Source: Rubripirellula amarantea (lineage in GTDB: Bacteria > Planctomycetota > Planctomycetia > Pirellulales > Pirellulaceae). Taken from it: 64,000 nt of DNA. The notes under the pieces were generated by a model. That model worked only from the letters and a program-made list of their open reading frames with translations, made no database searches and had not been told where the DNA came from. The number at the start of each line of letters is the position of its first letter. Position 1 is the stretch's first letter. The stretch lies in NCBI RefSeq assembly GCF_007859865.1, contig NZ_SJPI01000001.1, positions 992,001 through 1,056,000 of the forward strand, written 5' to 3'. The translations under genes were made by a program, and so were the position numbers. Shown in pieces: positions 52,801-60,856 of the stretch.

Positions 52801-54214
52801 TCGTCGACTCGGCTTTGTCTGCGGGAACAGGCTCATCGTTACCGGGCTCGCTGAGCATCTGATGGACGCGTTCGATGATGGCGTCTTCCGTTCCGGTGGC
52901 CCACCGTCCGGGCAATAGGTAATAGATCATCGAATAGTCAACTTCGTAGCCTCCTTCGCTTCGCATCCGCTCGCTGGCGACGTACCCAAAAACATCATTG
53001 GAGTACGCGGAAGACCAGGTGCGGACAGGAGCGAGTTCCTGTTGCAAACGCAACGCGTACTCAGCCACGACTTCGCCACCGAAGAAAATCATCTTGAGTG
53101 AAGATGCCGATTCGCCATCACCAAACTGCCATGTTCCGATCGGCATTGGGTGATTGGCGGGCAAACGATTTCGCTCTTCAAATATCTTCAACATCGCATG
53201 GGCGTGTCGTCGGGTTGGCACATCGTCGGACTCAGTTTGCGCTTTGAGTTCGTCCTTCGTTGGCAGGTCAAACCGAAGTGCCAATCGAGTGAACGAAGAG
53301 TTCTGGAAAGCGCCTAGTTCCTGCATCGGCCCTTGGATCACGTTACTAACTACACTCGCGAGTTCACGACCGTGTTCCAACGCATGAGCGCGTTCACCAC
53401 GAGGCGACGGATTCGCGTCGGCTCCGCAACCAATCGTGCATAGCGCAACAACCTCTCCGCCGGATTCAATCTGCCGAGCGGCATCGCCCGCCCATTCACT
53501 ACACACTTGATTGAAGTCGGGACCAAGCGTGGTGCAATGGCACGCATAGTTGAACACGACTCCTAAGAGCTTACCGTTGGTGTCCTCAGCACGAATCACG
53601 CTGACTCGGTGGTCCACTGGCCCATCTTGAGTTTCCCCAAACGCTGCCCATTTGCCGTCTCGGATCACTCGCCGGTTGATGGCAAAGGTTGCCTTGCCTT
53701 CGCCAAAGAACAGTCGTCCAGGCTTCATTGATGCGATCGACGCATCAATACAGTCGGCAACTTGTGCCTTGACCCACTGCGTGTACTTCAACGTCTTCTC
53801 AGATTCTTCATCCGTCATCGGTTTAAGCAGTAAGTTGCTTAGTCCGCCGGCGATCTTCGGAGCGGTGTGATTGTGCGTACTGCAAAGCACGAAGTCGGCA
53901 CGTTTGATCGCATGCTTCTGGGCAACCTGACCAAAGATTTCATCGACGACGGTTGCAGGCAAACCGATCGTGTCGACGCTAACCAAAACTCGAATCGGGC
54001 CATCGGCGTCGCGAAACGCCAAGGATCGAGCCGCAAGTGGACTGTCCACCGATTCGAAAGGAAGATCGCGCCGTGAGTATCCACTTAGTCGCAAAGGATC
54101 CGAAGGTGTAACGTCCACCTTGGCCACGCCAACCAGGCGTGTCACGGATTCATCAGCGTGAACCAGCGAGCACGCATGAAACAATAAACAAGCCAGCAAA
54201 GCGAACAATCGCAT
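49892..54214 (-). CDS. Giant exported fusion: ceramidase-like, membrane-bound dehydrogenase propeller and PVC-type cytochrome c domains
   Basis: A 1440-residue protein with a signal peptide. Residues about 25-460 are a neutral/alkaline ceramidase-like N-terminal domain (VGVAKVDVTPSDPLRLSGYSRRD, CSTHNHTAPKIAGGL, FNYACHCTTLG). From about 470 a dehydrogenase-type propeller follows (IRVPEGWKVQLAASEPLIADPIHLSFDKDGSLWVVEMGDYP), then a long helical HEAT-like region (about 900-1280). Near residue 1320 is a haem c motif CAACHRLNGEGFEVGPDLATVAHR, and the C-terminus resembles PVC-type cytochrome domains (DPNSAIESRYRQVQILTLDGR). This combination is typical of planctomycetes and verrucomicrobia. A dispersed-motif copy lies in the coding region near the cytochrome part (50271-50288, IEQGRAVYRRV). 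Role unknown; lipid or complex-carbohydrate breakdown is possible. Confidence 0.9.
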   Translation of the reverse strand: MRLFALLACLLFHACSLVHADESVTRLVGVAKVDVTPSDPLRLSGYSRRDLPFESVDSPLAARSLAFRDADGPIRVLVSVDTIGLPATVVDEIFGQVAQKHAIKRADFVLCSTHNHTAPKIAGGLSNLLLKPMTDEESEKTLKYTQWVKAQVADCIDASIASMKPGRLFFGEGKATFAINRRVIRDGKWAAFGETQDGPVDHRVSVIRAEDTNGKLLGVVFNYACHCTTLGPDFNQVCSEWAGDAARQIESGGEVVALCTIGCGADANPSPRGERAHALEHGRELASVVSNVIQGPMQELGAFQNSSFTRLALRFDLPTKDELKAQTESDDVPTRRHAHAMLKIFEERNRLPANHPMPIGTWQFGDGESASSLKMIFFGGEVVAEYALRLQQELAPVRTWSSAYSNDVFGYVASERMRSEGGYEVDYSMIYYLLPGRWATGTEDAIIERVHQMLSEPGNDEPVPADKAESTIRVPEGWKVQLAASEPLIADPIHLSFDKDGSLWVVEMGDYPLGENGGRIKHLFDDDGDGTYDRAVTFCDGLSYPTSAMPWGDGILVTAAPHLTYYRDTDTDGVSDQHDVLFEGFAEANPQHRANGFCLGLDGWLYLAGGDDTKLVRSVINGQETKVSHQDIAIDIKSGRVRGLSGFTQFGRYRNDWGDWFGGDNSHPLRHFSLPSHVQHRNSHVDAFLGVNDLTRPASAPPIFPATASSQRYNDLFAAGRFTSACSHSPVRDSNLRQAMLDGHSGSRSWDTDVVLICEPVHNLVHRAVIEWEENTLVANRHERDRASEWLAATDPWFRPVQAITGPDGAVWVVDMYRNVIEHPEWIPDQWQAQMNLRAGEERGRIWRIIPPSQQDAQNATDVSLPSPSVVLKAKASHGIPALSSSNGVLRDMAFSQMIQRHDTLSQEEVDSLRQMASEAESPTTRLTATACLARFQHLDVDGLIGVLRDRDSSVQVVGLRLIGSVDAHQDWLSSEQVLNAVVDGLLSSDPTVRKEASVAIGQFPVEFRGKKLVTQTLANQLVSASEWPQLRDVVLTSSSGIALQLLQEFVGSDAGVSLLMRDRQLLRPLMVTAVAEQSDETKQLVEKWASSKDRSDIRAAIIAAWAIAQSDWSQLAKREQGDELGVSADLMNVLDDCVAAAQDVKSPVAGQLTALELLASGYPDGNTDVERLASFIEPAYAPEVQRAAVDAVASIGEAGGRELIRRLPEQTPGLQSRCVDWVLQRNESIRHLLAEMESGSLDANVLVSHQRDRLLGYPDKSIRVRAERLLGSHNSDVAAVISSYRKAISDANANRSSLGDGSDKNNDIEQGRAVYRRVCAACHRLNGEGFEVGPDLATVAHRDNEFLLTAIFDPNSAIESRYRQVQILTLDGRVAVGIVLSQDEASVRLIAAEGKVTTINREDIESMKTMTVSLMPAGIERDLTPQAFYHLLSYLRQPL

Positions 54215-54289
54215 CTATACAACCCTTGGAGGAAGAAATCCCGAGGGCCGTATTATCACTTATCAGCCGGTCCGTTGCACGCGCAAAGG

Positions 54290-55870
54290 CTAGCCGCGTT
54301 TTTCGGAAATAATGCGATTAACCGCATTGAGCATCGCCAAAATCGTACTTTCAACGCTGTCCGTACTGACGCCGACGCCTCGGTAGCTCTTGCCTTTGTA
54401 TTCGACTTCGAGATTCACTTCGCCGATCGCGTCGCGACCCAGGGTCGCACTACGGATTCGGAAGTCCTTACACACGACTTCGATACCCGTGATTTTTTCA
54501 ACGGCGTAGAATGCTGCGTCGATCGGTCCATCACCCTGCTCTACCTGTTCGGTGATTTCTTCATCGCCATGCTTGAGCGTCAAATGTACTTCTGGGCCTC
54601 GGGTCTTGCCGCTCTTGACGATATAATCGACAAGCGTCCATTCTTCCTCGACGCTACCGCTGATCTTTTGTTGGACCAATGCGATAATGTCACCGTCGTA
54701 GATCTCTTTCTTTTTGTCCGCCAAAAGCTTGAACTGTTCAAACACCGCCACCAACTGTTCCGGTGTCAACGAAAAACCAAGCGTCTTGGCCCGATCCGCA
54801 AGTGCTGCTCGTCCGCTGTGTTTGCCAAGGACCAAGTCAGTTTTGGAAAATCCGACGTCCTCGGGTGACATGATTTCGTAGGTACTTCGTTCCTTGAGCA
54901 TTCCGTCTTGATGGATCCCCGATTCATGTGCAAACGCGTTGCGTCCGACGATCGCCTTGTTGCGTTGAACCTGGATTCCCGTCGTCTTGCTCAGTAAGCG
55001 GCTTGCTGGAACCAAGCGTTTGGAATCGATCGCGGTGTTGCAGTGATAGAAATCGCTGCGTGTCTTAAGCGCCATGACGATCTCTTCGAGCGCAGCGTTT
55101 CCGGCGCGTTCCCCGATCCCATTGATCGTGCATTCCACTTGCCCCGCCCCCGCTTCCACAGCCGCCAAGCTGTTCGCCACTGCCATACCCAAGTCATCGT
55201 GACAATGAGCACTTAAGATAGCCTTATCAATGTTGGGGACGCGATTACGAACCATCATGAAACGATCATAGATTTCACGCGGTGTGGTGTAGCCGACCGT
55301 GTCGGGCATATTGATCGTTGTGGCTCCGGCATCAATCGCAGCTTCAACCACGCGGCAAAGAAAATCATACTCAGTGCGGCAAGCGTCTTCGGGCGAGAAC
55401 TCGACGTCGTCACACCGATTGCGAGCTCGTTTCACACCGGCGACGGCACGTTCGACGATCTCGTCGGGAGTCATTCGCAGTTTGAATTCGCGGTGTATGG
55501 CGCTGGTGGCCAAGAAGACGTGAATACGGGACCTTTTGGCGGGTGCAACCGCGTCGGCTGCCGCGTCAATGTCTTTGTCACTGCAGCGGGCCAAGCCGCA
55601 AATGGTGGACTCAGTGATCGTCTCGGCGATCTTCTTGACGGATGCAAAGTCCCCTGGGGAAGCGATCGGAAACCCAGCTTCGATCACATCGACACCCATT
55701 TCCTGCAGCAACCCCGCGACCTCGAGCTTTTCAGCCAAGTTCATGCTCGCTCCGGGCGATTGCTCGCCATCACGAAGCGTCGTGTCGAAGATGCGAATCA
55801 ATCGCGGCGAAGCCGACGAGGCCTGTTCAGATTGATCTTGAGGAGCGGAAGTCGCGGTCGGATTGGACAT
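54290..55870 (-). CDS. leuA: 2-Isopropylmalate synthase
   Basis: A 526-residue enzyme that condenses acetyl-CoA and 2-oxoisovalerate in the first committed step of leucine synthesis. The DRE-TIM barrel is shown by [18 protein letters not shown] near residues 25-42, [40 protein letters not shown] with metal-binding His, and [13 protein letters not shown]. The C-terminal part carries the leucine-binding regulatory domain (about 150 residues). The ATG at 55870 precedes the conserved N-terminus; an in-frame ATG at 55936 lies inside the leader hairpins and is not used. An attenuator-like leader with a leucine-rich peptide lies upstream, so expression is probably controlled by leucine supply. Confidence 0.97.
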   Translation of the reverse strand: MSNPTATSAPQDQSEQASSASPRLIRIFDTTLRDGEQSPGASMNLAEKLEVAGLLQEMGVDVIEAGFPIASPGDFASVKKIAETITESTICGLARCSDKDIDAAADAVAPAKRSRIHVFLATSAIHREFKLRMTPDEIVERAVAGVKRARNRCDDVEFSPEDACRTEYDFLCRVVEAAIDAGATTINMPDTVGYTTPREIYDRFMMVRNRVPNIDKAILSAHCHDDLGMAVANSLAAVEAGAGQVECTINGIGERAGNAALEEIVMALKTRSDFYHCNTAIDSKRLVPASRLLSKTTGIQVQRNKAIVGRNAFAHESGIHQDGMLKERSTYEIMSPEDVGFSKTDLVLGKHSGRAALADRAKTLGFSLTPEQLVAVFEQFKLLADKKKEIYDGDIIALVQQKISGSVEEEWTLVDYIVKSGKTRGPEVHLTLKHGDEEITEQVEQGDGPIDAAFYAVEKITGIEVVCKDFRIRSATLGRDAIGEVNLEVEYKGKSYRGVGVSTDSVESTILAMLNAVNRIISEKRG

Positions 55871-55909
55871 CGTGAAATCTCGTTGAAAATGGGCTGAGTG
55901 CACAGCATA

Positions 55910-55951
55910 AAAACCCCATTGCGGGGCAACAATCAAAACCCGTTACCGGGT
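55910..55951 (-). terminator. Two further hairpin-plus-T elements between the attenuator and leuA
   Basis: Reading on the minus strand, CCCG-GTAA-CGGG followed by TTTT (about 55937-55951) and CCCC-GCAAT-GGGG followed by TTTTT (about 55910-55926) stand between the main attenuator and the leuA start. Both have only 4-5 base stems, so they are weak terminators alone, but their placement repeats the pattern of the strong one. Confidence 0.5.
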
Positions 55952-55953
55952 AA

Positions 55954-55990
55954 CAAAAAAACCCCCAGTCGCCGGGCGACTGGGGGTTCG
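55954..55990 (-). terminator. leuA leader terminator (attenuator)
   Basis: Arms AACCCCCAGTCGC and GCGACTGGGGGTT (forward 55960-55972 and 55976-55988) form a perfect 13-base stem with a 3-base loop; the minus strand then runs into seven T. It lies about 50 bases after the leader peptide stop. The upstream strand CGAACCCCC (forward 55982-55990) can instead pair with GAGGGTTTG near forward 56029-56037, which would break the terminator. Confidence 0.85.
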
Positions 55991-56038
55991 TTGTCTCGTG
56001 TTATTTGGCGGCCATCTTGCCGTCATCACAAACCCTCA

Positions 56039-56095
56039 TCACCCGCCGAATTGGCGTCCCAGTAGGAGCGATAGGGTTAATAGATAGGTTTGCAT
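56039..56095 (-). CDS. leuL: Leucine-rich leader peptide of leuA
   Basis: An 18-residue frame, MQTYLLTLSLLLGRQFGG, ending in TGA (forward 56039-56041). Six of 18 residues are leucine, five of them in the run YLLTLSLLL, read by CTA, TTA, CTA, CTC, CTA and CTG codons. Its coding strand contains AACCCT (forward 56073-56078), which can pair with AGGGTT in the region after the stop (forward 56031-56036). A ribosome stalled at the leucine codons would cover that segment and leave AGGGTT free to pair with the terminator arm. No ribosome-binding site precedes the ATG, which fits a leaderless transcript. The peptide and pairing segments are seen directly; the mechanism is inferred from known leu and ilv attenuators. 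Confidence 0.78.
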   Translation of the reverse strand: MQTYLLTLSLLLGRQFGG

Positions 56096-56101
56096 AGCGA
56101 T

Positions 56102-56131
56102 ATGGTAGGCAAGAGTCGGGGGCAACGTCAA
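56102..56131 (-). promoter_or_regulatory. Promoter of the leuA leader transcript
   Basis: On the minus strand TTGACG (forward 56126-56131) and TACCAT (forward 56102-56107) are 18 bases apart. The expected start point falls at or within two bases of the leader ATG (56095), so the leader peptide would be translated from a leaderless mRNA. Confidence 0.6.
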
Positions 56132-56298
56132 TGGTTCACTGAAATCTCACGAATTCCCAAAGGAATGTAAAAAGCCAGCCTTTCAAAAAAGATCCTAACA
56201 AAGACCTGTGCCGATTCGTTGTAAAAAGCAAGTGCGGATAACGCGAGAGCTCGTGTCAATTCGCCGCTTTTCACACTCCTTCTTCATAGGTGCTCGTC

Positions 56299-57603
56299 AT
56301 GACTCGCTATTTCTTGGCCGGACTCATTTTTGTCGGATCCTCTTGGGCTTGGGAAAAAGCCAGTGCTCAAGAAATTCGCACCACCGACACCAGTCAGACC
56401 GAATCGCCCAAAACTAAAACGAACAAGCCACCGAAAGCGAAACGCCAGATCAAACGCGGCATCAAATGGCTGGTCGCCGCGCAACAAGCCAATGGCGGCT
56501 GGGGCGCCGGCAGTCACGCGCACCAAGAAATTCGCGATCCCAACGCCGTTCCTACCGATCCAGCCACAACCGCATTCGCTGCGACCGCGTTACTAAAAGC
56601 GGGGCATACTCCCACATCAGGCGACTATCAAGATGCGGTTCGCCAAGCGACCGAAAATCTCGTCGCGACGGTTGAAGCAGCCGAGCCGAAAAACGCGAAG
56701 ATCACGTCGCTTTCCGGCACTCAGCCGCAACGCAAACTCGGCGAGATGATCGATACCGCGATGACGGCACAATTCCTCACTCGCGTTGCCGAGCATCTTC
56801 CCCAAAATGACCCCTTGGCCAAACGAGTGGAAGCGGCTCTATCGGAGTGCCTTGAACGACTTGAGCGAACCCAACAAAAAGATGGTAGCTGGCAAGGTGG
56901 CGGCGGATGGGCGCCCGTCTTGCAATCGGCGATGAACTGCAACTCCCTCGAAATGGCTCTGGCGACAGGACGCAAGGTCGACGCCAGCAAATTAAAAGCG
57001 GCCAAGCAGTATCAGAAATCCAGCATCAACATTGATTCCGGCGCCGCGATGTCAGGCGCCTCTGGAGGCGTCGAGCTCTACGCGTTCGCCGGCGGACTGC
57101 GAGGTAACGCTGGCGACGCTGCCGAAGCTCAACAAGCCGTTGAGTCGGCTAAAGCAGCAGGCAAACTAGAAGAAGACGCCCCCGTCAATGAACAGTCTCT
57201 TCGAATTGCCGGAGTTTCAGAAATCCGAGCGAAAGAACTGGGCGATGCCACAGCGCAAAACCAATCGCAATTACGTCGACTATCTGACGAGCAGCTATTA
57301 GCCGGCTTTGGCAACAACGGCGGCGAAGAGTTCCTTAGCTATCTGATGACTAGCGAATCGCTCGTCATTGCTGGCGGCGAAGCATGGGACAAATGGAACA
57401 AGAACATGACAAGTCGATTGGGAAAGGTGCAAAACCAAGACGGCAGTTGGAGCGGTCACCATTGCATCACCAGTCCCGTTTTCTGCACCGCTGCTGCTCT
57501 GCAAGTCTTGCTTACCGAAAAGGACGTGGACCTGCTGCGTAAGATTGCGAAGCTAAAGGATTCAACTTCCAACGATGACGACGAACCTGCGCAAGGTAAG
57601 TAG
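56299..57603 (+). CDS. Squalene-cyclase-like alpha-alpha toroid protein (exported)
   Basis: A 434-residue protein with a signal peptide (RYFLAGLIFVGSSWAWEKASA) and prenyltransferase/squalene-oxidase-type repeats: RGIKWLVAAQQANGGWG, LERTQQKDGSWQGGGGWAPVLQSAMNC and LGKVQNQDGSWSGHHCITSPVFCTAAALQVL, each with a QxxDGSW-like turn. These repeats form an alpha-alpha barrel, but the DxDD or cyclase catalytic motifs of squalene-hopene cyclases are not seen, so this is probably a structural relative. The ATG at 56299 is chosen; a GTG at 56290 is in frame. The next gene, two bases on, is a second protein of the same fold. Confidence 0.82.
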   Translation: MTRYFLAGLIFVGSSWAWEKASAQEIRTTDTSQTESPKTKTNKPPKAKRQIKRGIKWLVAAQQANGGWGAGSHAHQEIRDPNAVPTDPATTAFAATALLKAGHTPTSGDYQDAVRQATENLVATVEAAEPKNAKITSLSGTQPQRKLGEMIDTAMTAQFLTRVAEHLPQNDPLAKRVEAALSECLERLERTQQKDGSWQGGGGWAPVLQSAMNCNSLEMALATGRKVDASKLKAAKQYQKSSINIDSGAAMSGASGGVELYAFAGGLRGNAGDAAEAQQAVESAKAAGKLEEDAPVNEQSLRIAGVSEIRAKELGDATAQNQSQLRRLSDEQLLAGFGNNGGEEFLSYLMTSESLVIAGGEAWDKWNKNMTSRLGKVQNQDGSWSGHHCITSPVFCTAAALQVLLTEKDVDLLRKIAKLKDSTSNDDDEPAQGK

Positions 57604-57605
57604 TC

Positions 57606-58799
57606 ATGGACACGATCTTCCACCGCCGAGGTTTCTTGGCAAGCGTCGTCACGATTGCCGCTGGTTACCCGGCGTACGCTAGCACACCGTTGTGTACGCT
57701 TCGTGATTCCCTAGCGTCCTACCTGCGAGCGTCTCAGCAGTCGGACGGACGTTGGGTGAGCCCCAACTATGGCGTCCTACGTAGCGGACAAGCGATGACG
57801 CCATTTGTGCTTGAGGCATTGCTGACGCACGAATCTCAATCACAATCAGTCAGTGCATCAACTAGTACGTTAGCCATCGCACCAAGCAGTACATCGAATC
57901 GGGCCCTGGACTGGATTGCGGCCAATCTTCGCGGTGGTTGTCTCGGCATGTCGGATCCTGACGTGATGGAATATCCCGTCTACGCGACTTCGCTCGCACT
58001 GAAGTGCTTCATTCAGGCTGGAAGAATCGATTCGCAACCAGCCAAAGCGATGCGAGCGTACTTGATTGGCCAACAGTTCAACCAAAGCCGAGGTTTCGAG
58101 CGAAGTCACTTGGCATACGGCGGATGGGGATTCGGTGGAGTTCACATCGACGGTCAAACGGGGCACATGGATATCGTTCACACACGATTGGCCCTCGAGG
58201 CAATTGCGGTGTCCGGACCGCCGGATACCCGATGTTTTGAACACGCTAAGCATTTCTTAAGGCTCATGCAAAAACACCCCAACGAAGATAGGCATCAACC
58301 AACCTCCGACGCGGGTGACGAAAAACCGAATCAAGATTCACCTCCTTTTGACGGCGGCTTTTATTTCTCCCCCGTCGTGTTGGGTGCCAACAAGGGGCGT
58401 GTCGTGCAATCGAAGTCGGCAAACTACTTTCGCAGTTACGCTACCGCGACGTGCGACGGTGTGCTCGCTCTACTCGCTGCAGGTGTTTCCCGTCAAGATC
58501 CTAGGGTTGTAGCGGCCGAGAACTGGCTGACTTCGAAAAAGGATTGGTCCTATCCCGAAGGCATTCCTCGTGACTATCCCGAACCTTGGGGAGAAGCGGT
58601 TTACTTTTACCATCAAGCTGTGCGGGCGGCTGCCTATCGACATCTTAATATCGATGGTCCTTGGCGAGAGGATCTTTGCGAGCGAATCCAGGCACAAGTC
58701 CGTTTAGATGGCAGCATCGTCAATCAAAGAAGCAGTCTGATGAAGGAGGATGACCCAGTGATGTGCACCGCGCTCGCACTCCACGCTCTCAACCAATGA
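57606..58799 (+). CDS. Second exported alpha-alpha toroid protein
   Basis: A 397-residue protein with a twin-arginine-like leader (HRRGFLASVVTIAAGYPAYA) and toroid repeats: LASYLRASQQSDGRWVSPNYG, GFERSHLAYGGWGFGGVHI and a C-terminal VRLDGSIVNQRSSLMKEDDPVMCTALALHAL. It starts two bases after its neighbour stops, so the two are co-transcribed and probably act together. Like its neighbour it lacks an obvious catalytic Asp cluster. Function not recognised. Confidence 0.8.
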   Translation: MDTIFHRRGFLASVVTIAAGYPAYASTPLCTLRDSLASYLRASQQSDGRWVSPNYGVLRSGQAMTPFVLEALLTHESQSQSVSASTSTLAIAPSSTSNRALDWIAANLRGGCLGMSDPDVMEYPVYATSLALKCFIQAGRIDSQPAKAMRAYLIGQQFNQSRGFERSHLAYGGWGFGGVHIDGQTGHMDIVHTRLALEAIAVSGPPDTRCFEHAKHFLRLMQKHPNEDRHQPTSDAGDEKPNQDSPPFDGGFYFSPVVLGANKGRVVQSKSANYFRSYATATCDGVLALLAAGVSRQDPRVVAAENWLTSKKDWSYPEGIPRDYPEPWGEAVYFYHQAVRAAAYRHLNIDGPWREDLCERIQAQVRLDGSIVNQRSSLMKEDDPVMCTALALHALNQ

Positions 58800-58819
58800 G
58801 ACAGCGAGATCAGGTCTGT

Positions 58820-59527
58820 TTATCTCAGAGTTTCGTTAACACCAAAGAACAGCCAATCCGTTTGGTCATGGTCTACTAGCGCATTAAAGGTCTTGATCGG
58901 TTCAACATGAACGTTATCGAATGTCGCTCGCAAAGCATCCGAAAAATCGCTGCTTTCCGCGTAAGACCACACCGCCAACACTCCGCCGTCGGCCAGATGT
59001 CCCTTGGCGTTGGCTAAGCCCATAGACGTGTAGAACTGATGTTCATCGTCGGCCAACTGATCACTCGGTGAATGATCGACGTCAATCACGATCAAATCAA
59101 ATAGCTCACTAGGTTCACTCAAAAGCTTCTGATAGACATCGCCGGACGTAAGTTGCAGATGATCTGCAGCATTCAATTCTCCGGACAAAGGAATCAGATC
59201 CTCGCGCAGCCAGCCTAGAACCTGCGGCAGATATTCGATGACCTCGACGGACGTCACTTTGGAATGCTTTAGCAATTCCCAGGCGGTGTAGCCTAAACCG
59301 AAGCCGCCGACGAGTGCCTTTAAACTGCCACCACCATGGATCTCGACGGACCGCTGTGCAATGGCACGTTCTGAATCCGTGTTGAAACTGCTCATCAAGA
59401 ATTCGTGGTTCAACGTCACTTCCGTCACCACCGTGCCGGGCTGCGACAACAACTCTCGTCGACGTAGACAAAGCGGTCCCAGTGGTGTGTCTTCGTAAGC
59501 CAGGATTTCTAACTTAGGTGAACTCAT
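58820..59527 (-). CDS. Spermidine-synthase-like methyltransferase-fold protein
   Basis: A 235-residue protein with a Rossmann-type core: LKALVGGFGLGYTAWELLKHSKVTSVEVIEYLPQVLGWLREDL (the nucleotide/decarboxy-SAM binding strand-loop-helix) and LFDLIVIDVDHSPSDQLADDEHQFYT, whose acidic residues correspond to the polyamine-site region of spermidine synthases. Family members of this size often act on other amines, so aminopropyl transfer is only probable. The ATG at 59527 precedes the first core strand; an upstream ATG at 59557 is possible. It converges on the toroid gene with a 20-base gap. Confidence 0.82.
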   Translation of the reverse strand: MSSPKLEILAYEDTPLGPLCLRRRELLSQPGTVVTEVTLNHEFLMSSFNTDSERAIAQRSVEIHGGGSLKALVGGFGLGYTAWELLKHSKVTSVEVIEYLPQVLGWLREDLIPLSGELNAADHLQLTSGDVYQKLLSEPSELFDLIVIDVDHSPSDQLADDEHQFYTSMGLANAKGHLADGGVLAVWSYAESSDFSDALRATFDNVHVEPIKTFNALVDHDQTDWLFFGVNETLR

Positions 59528-59690
59528 GGATCGGTTTCCAAGGTTAGAATTTGGCACAGGTTCGAATGTTAACGTACCTCACACGCAGCCCAGGAAGAAT
59601 CCCTGGGTCCAACCACTGACAAGGCTTTTGCTGCGTGTGGTCGATCATCGGTGCAACAAATGCCCGCCCCAGCGACCGCAGTCGCGTTTG

Positions 59691-60713
59691 CTACTTCAGT
59701 CCCAACATCCGATCAAGTGAGTCTGCGGTCTGATAAACCAATGCTTCAGGGAAGTGTTGGTACGGATGAAAGTACTCGAACGTGAGGTAGCCGCTATAGC
59801 CAGTCTTATCGAAGGCTTCTAAAACGGCTGGCCAATTCGTGGTTCCATCGAGCAATGGACGGAACGCTTCCAAAGAATGATCACTGCTTTTTTTCGTGTA
59901 CTCTTTCAAGTGAACGTTCTTTATTCGATCGCCCAAGATAGGTATCCAGTGTTCTGGAAACTGATACTCCATGATGTTTCCGGTGTCGAAATGCACGTGA
60001 ACGTTCTCGCTCCCGAAGCTATCTACAAAAGCAACCATCTCCATCGGAGACATCAGAAAACCGTTGAAAAAGATATTTTCGATATTCAAGTGAACGCCAA
60101 GCTTCTCTGCTGAGGGCAAGAGCTTTCCGATAGATTCCCTCGCGCGAGCGTCACAGACATCATTCGGTGTTGGATCGTGATCGGGTCGCCATGGCATGTG
60201 GACTGCTCCGGGAACCACCAACAAGTTTTCCGTCCCCAAATCATGCGCCGCCTGAGCCATCTTGCCAGCTAATTCCATCCCCCTGGCTCGCTCAGCCGGA
60301 TCATTGCTAGTCAACGGATACGGCCAGAACAAGAACGAGCAGACACCGCTAATTTCAATTCCAATTTGTTCGGCCATGCGGCGAATTTCGGTGAACTCCT
60401 TCGTGCCCGACTTGGGTGACAGCTCGCTGTCCAAGTCGTAGTTCAGTTCAATCGCATCGAACCCTGCATCTTTGGCAAGTTGCAAACATTGTTTGAGTGT
60501 CATTTTGTCAGGATACGGAAACGCCCATAAGTTAATGGACTTTTTCATGTCGTACTTGCGTTTTGGCACTGCGGCGCCCGTGGCGGACGATTCCGAAGAA
60601 ACCGCGTCGGCGGCAGCAAAAGCTGCACTTCCGAAGGCGGCATAGGTCAGTAATTCGCGGCGGCCAACGGTGGCCTTGGGGAGCTTCGTCACGTGGCAGG
60701 ATCCTCTTTGCAT
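59691..60713 (-). CDS. Tat-exported sugar phosphate isomerase/epimerase-like TIM barrel protein
   Basis: A 340-residue protein with a twin-arginine leader (VGRRELLTYAAFGSAAFAAADA, about residues 16-37) and a xylose-isomerase-like TIM barrel: LKQCLQLAKDAGFDAIELNYDL, the metal-ligand rich LLVVPGAVHMPWRPDHD, VHLNIENIFFNGFL, HVHFDTGNIMEYQ and KNVHLKEYTKKSSDH, ending FEYFHPYQHFP. Such proteins are abundant and exported in planctomycetes; the substrate cannot be read from sequence. It is on the same strand as flhB, whose stop lies 247 bases away, separated by a short tandem repeat. Confidence 0.83.
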   Translation of the reverse strand: MQRGSCHVTKLPKATVGRRELLTYAAFGSAAFAAADAVSSESSATGAAVPKRKYDMKKSINLWAFPYPDKMTLKQCLQLAKDAGFDAIELNYDLDSELSPKSGTKEFTEIRRMAEQIGIEISGVCSFLFWPYPLTSNDPAERARGMELAGKMAQAAHDLGTENLLVVPGAVHMPWRPDHDPTPNDVCDARARESIGKLLPSAEKLGVHLNIENIFFNGFLMSPMEMVAFVDSFGSENVHVHFDTGNIMEYQFPEHWIPILGDRIKNVHLKEYTKKSSDHSLEAFRPLLDGTTNWPAVLEAFDKTGYSGYLTFEYFHPYQHFPEALVYQTADSLDRMLGLK

Positions 60714-60856
60714 ACAAGTGATAATCGACTGGCGAGCAAGCCAGCCGAAGCAGCGGTTAGAGTGGACTCACTCAGCGTATCAAAAACGACACCCAGGCGT
60801 GCCATCCAAGCCGGCGACGTCCACATTCACGCGCCGGCCATGTTCCCAGCCTCAGT

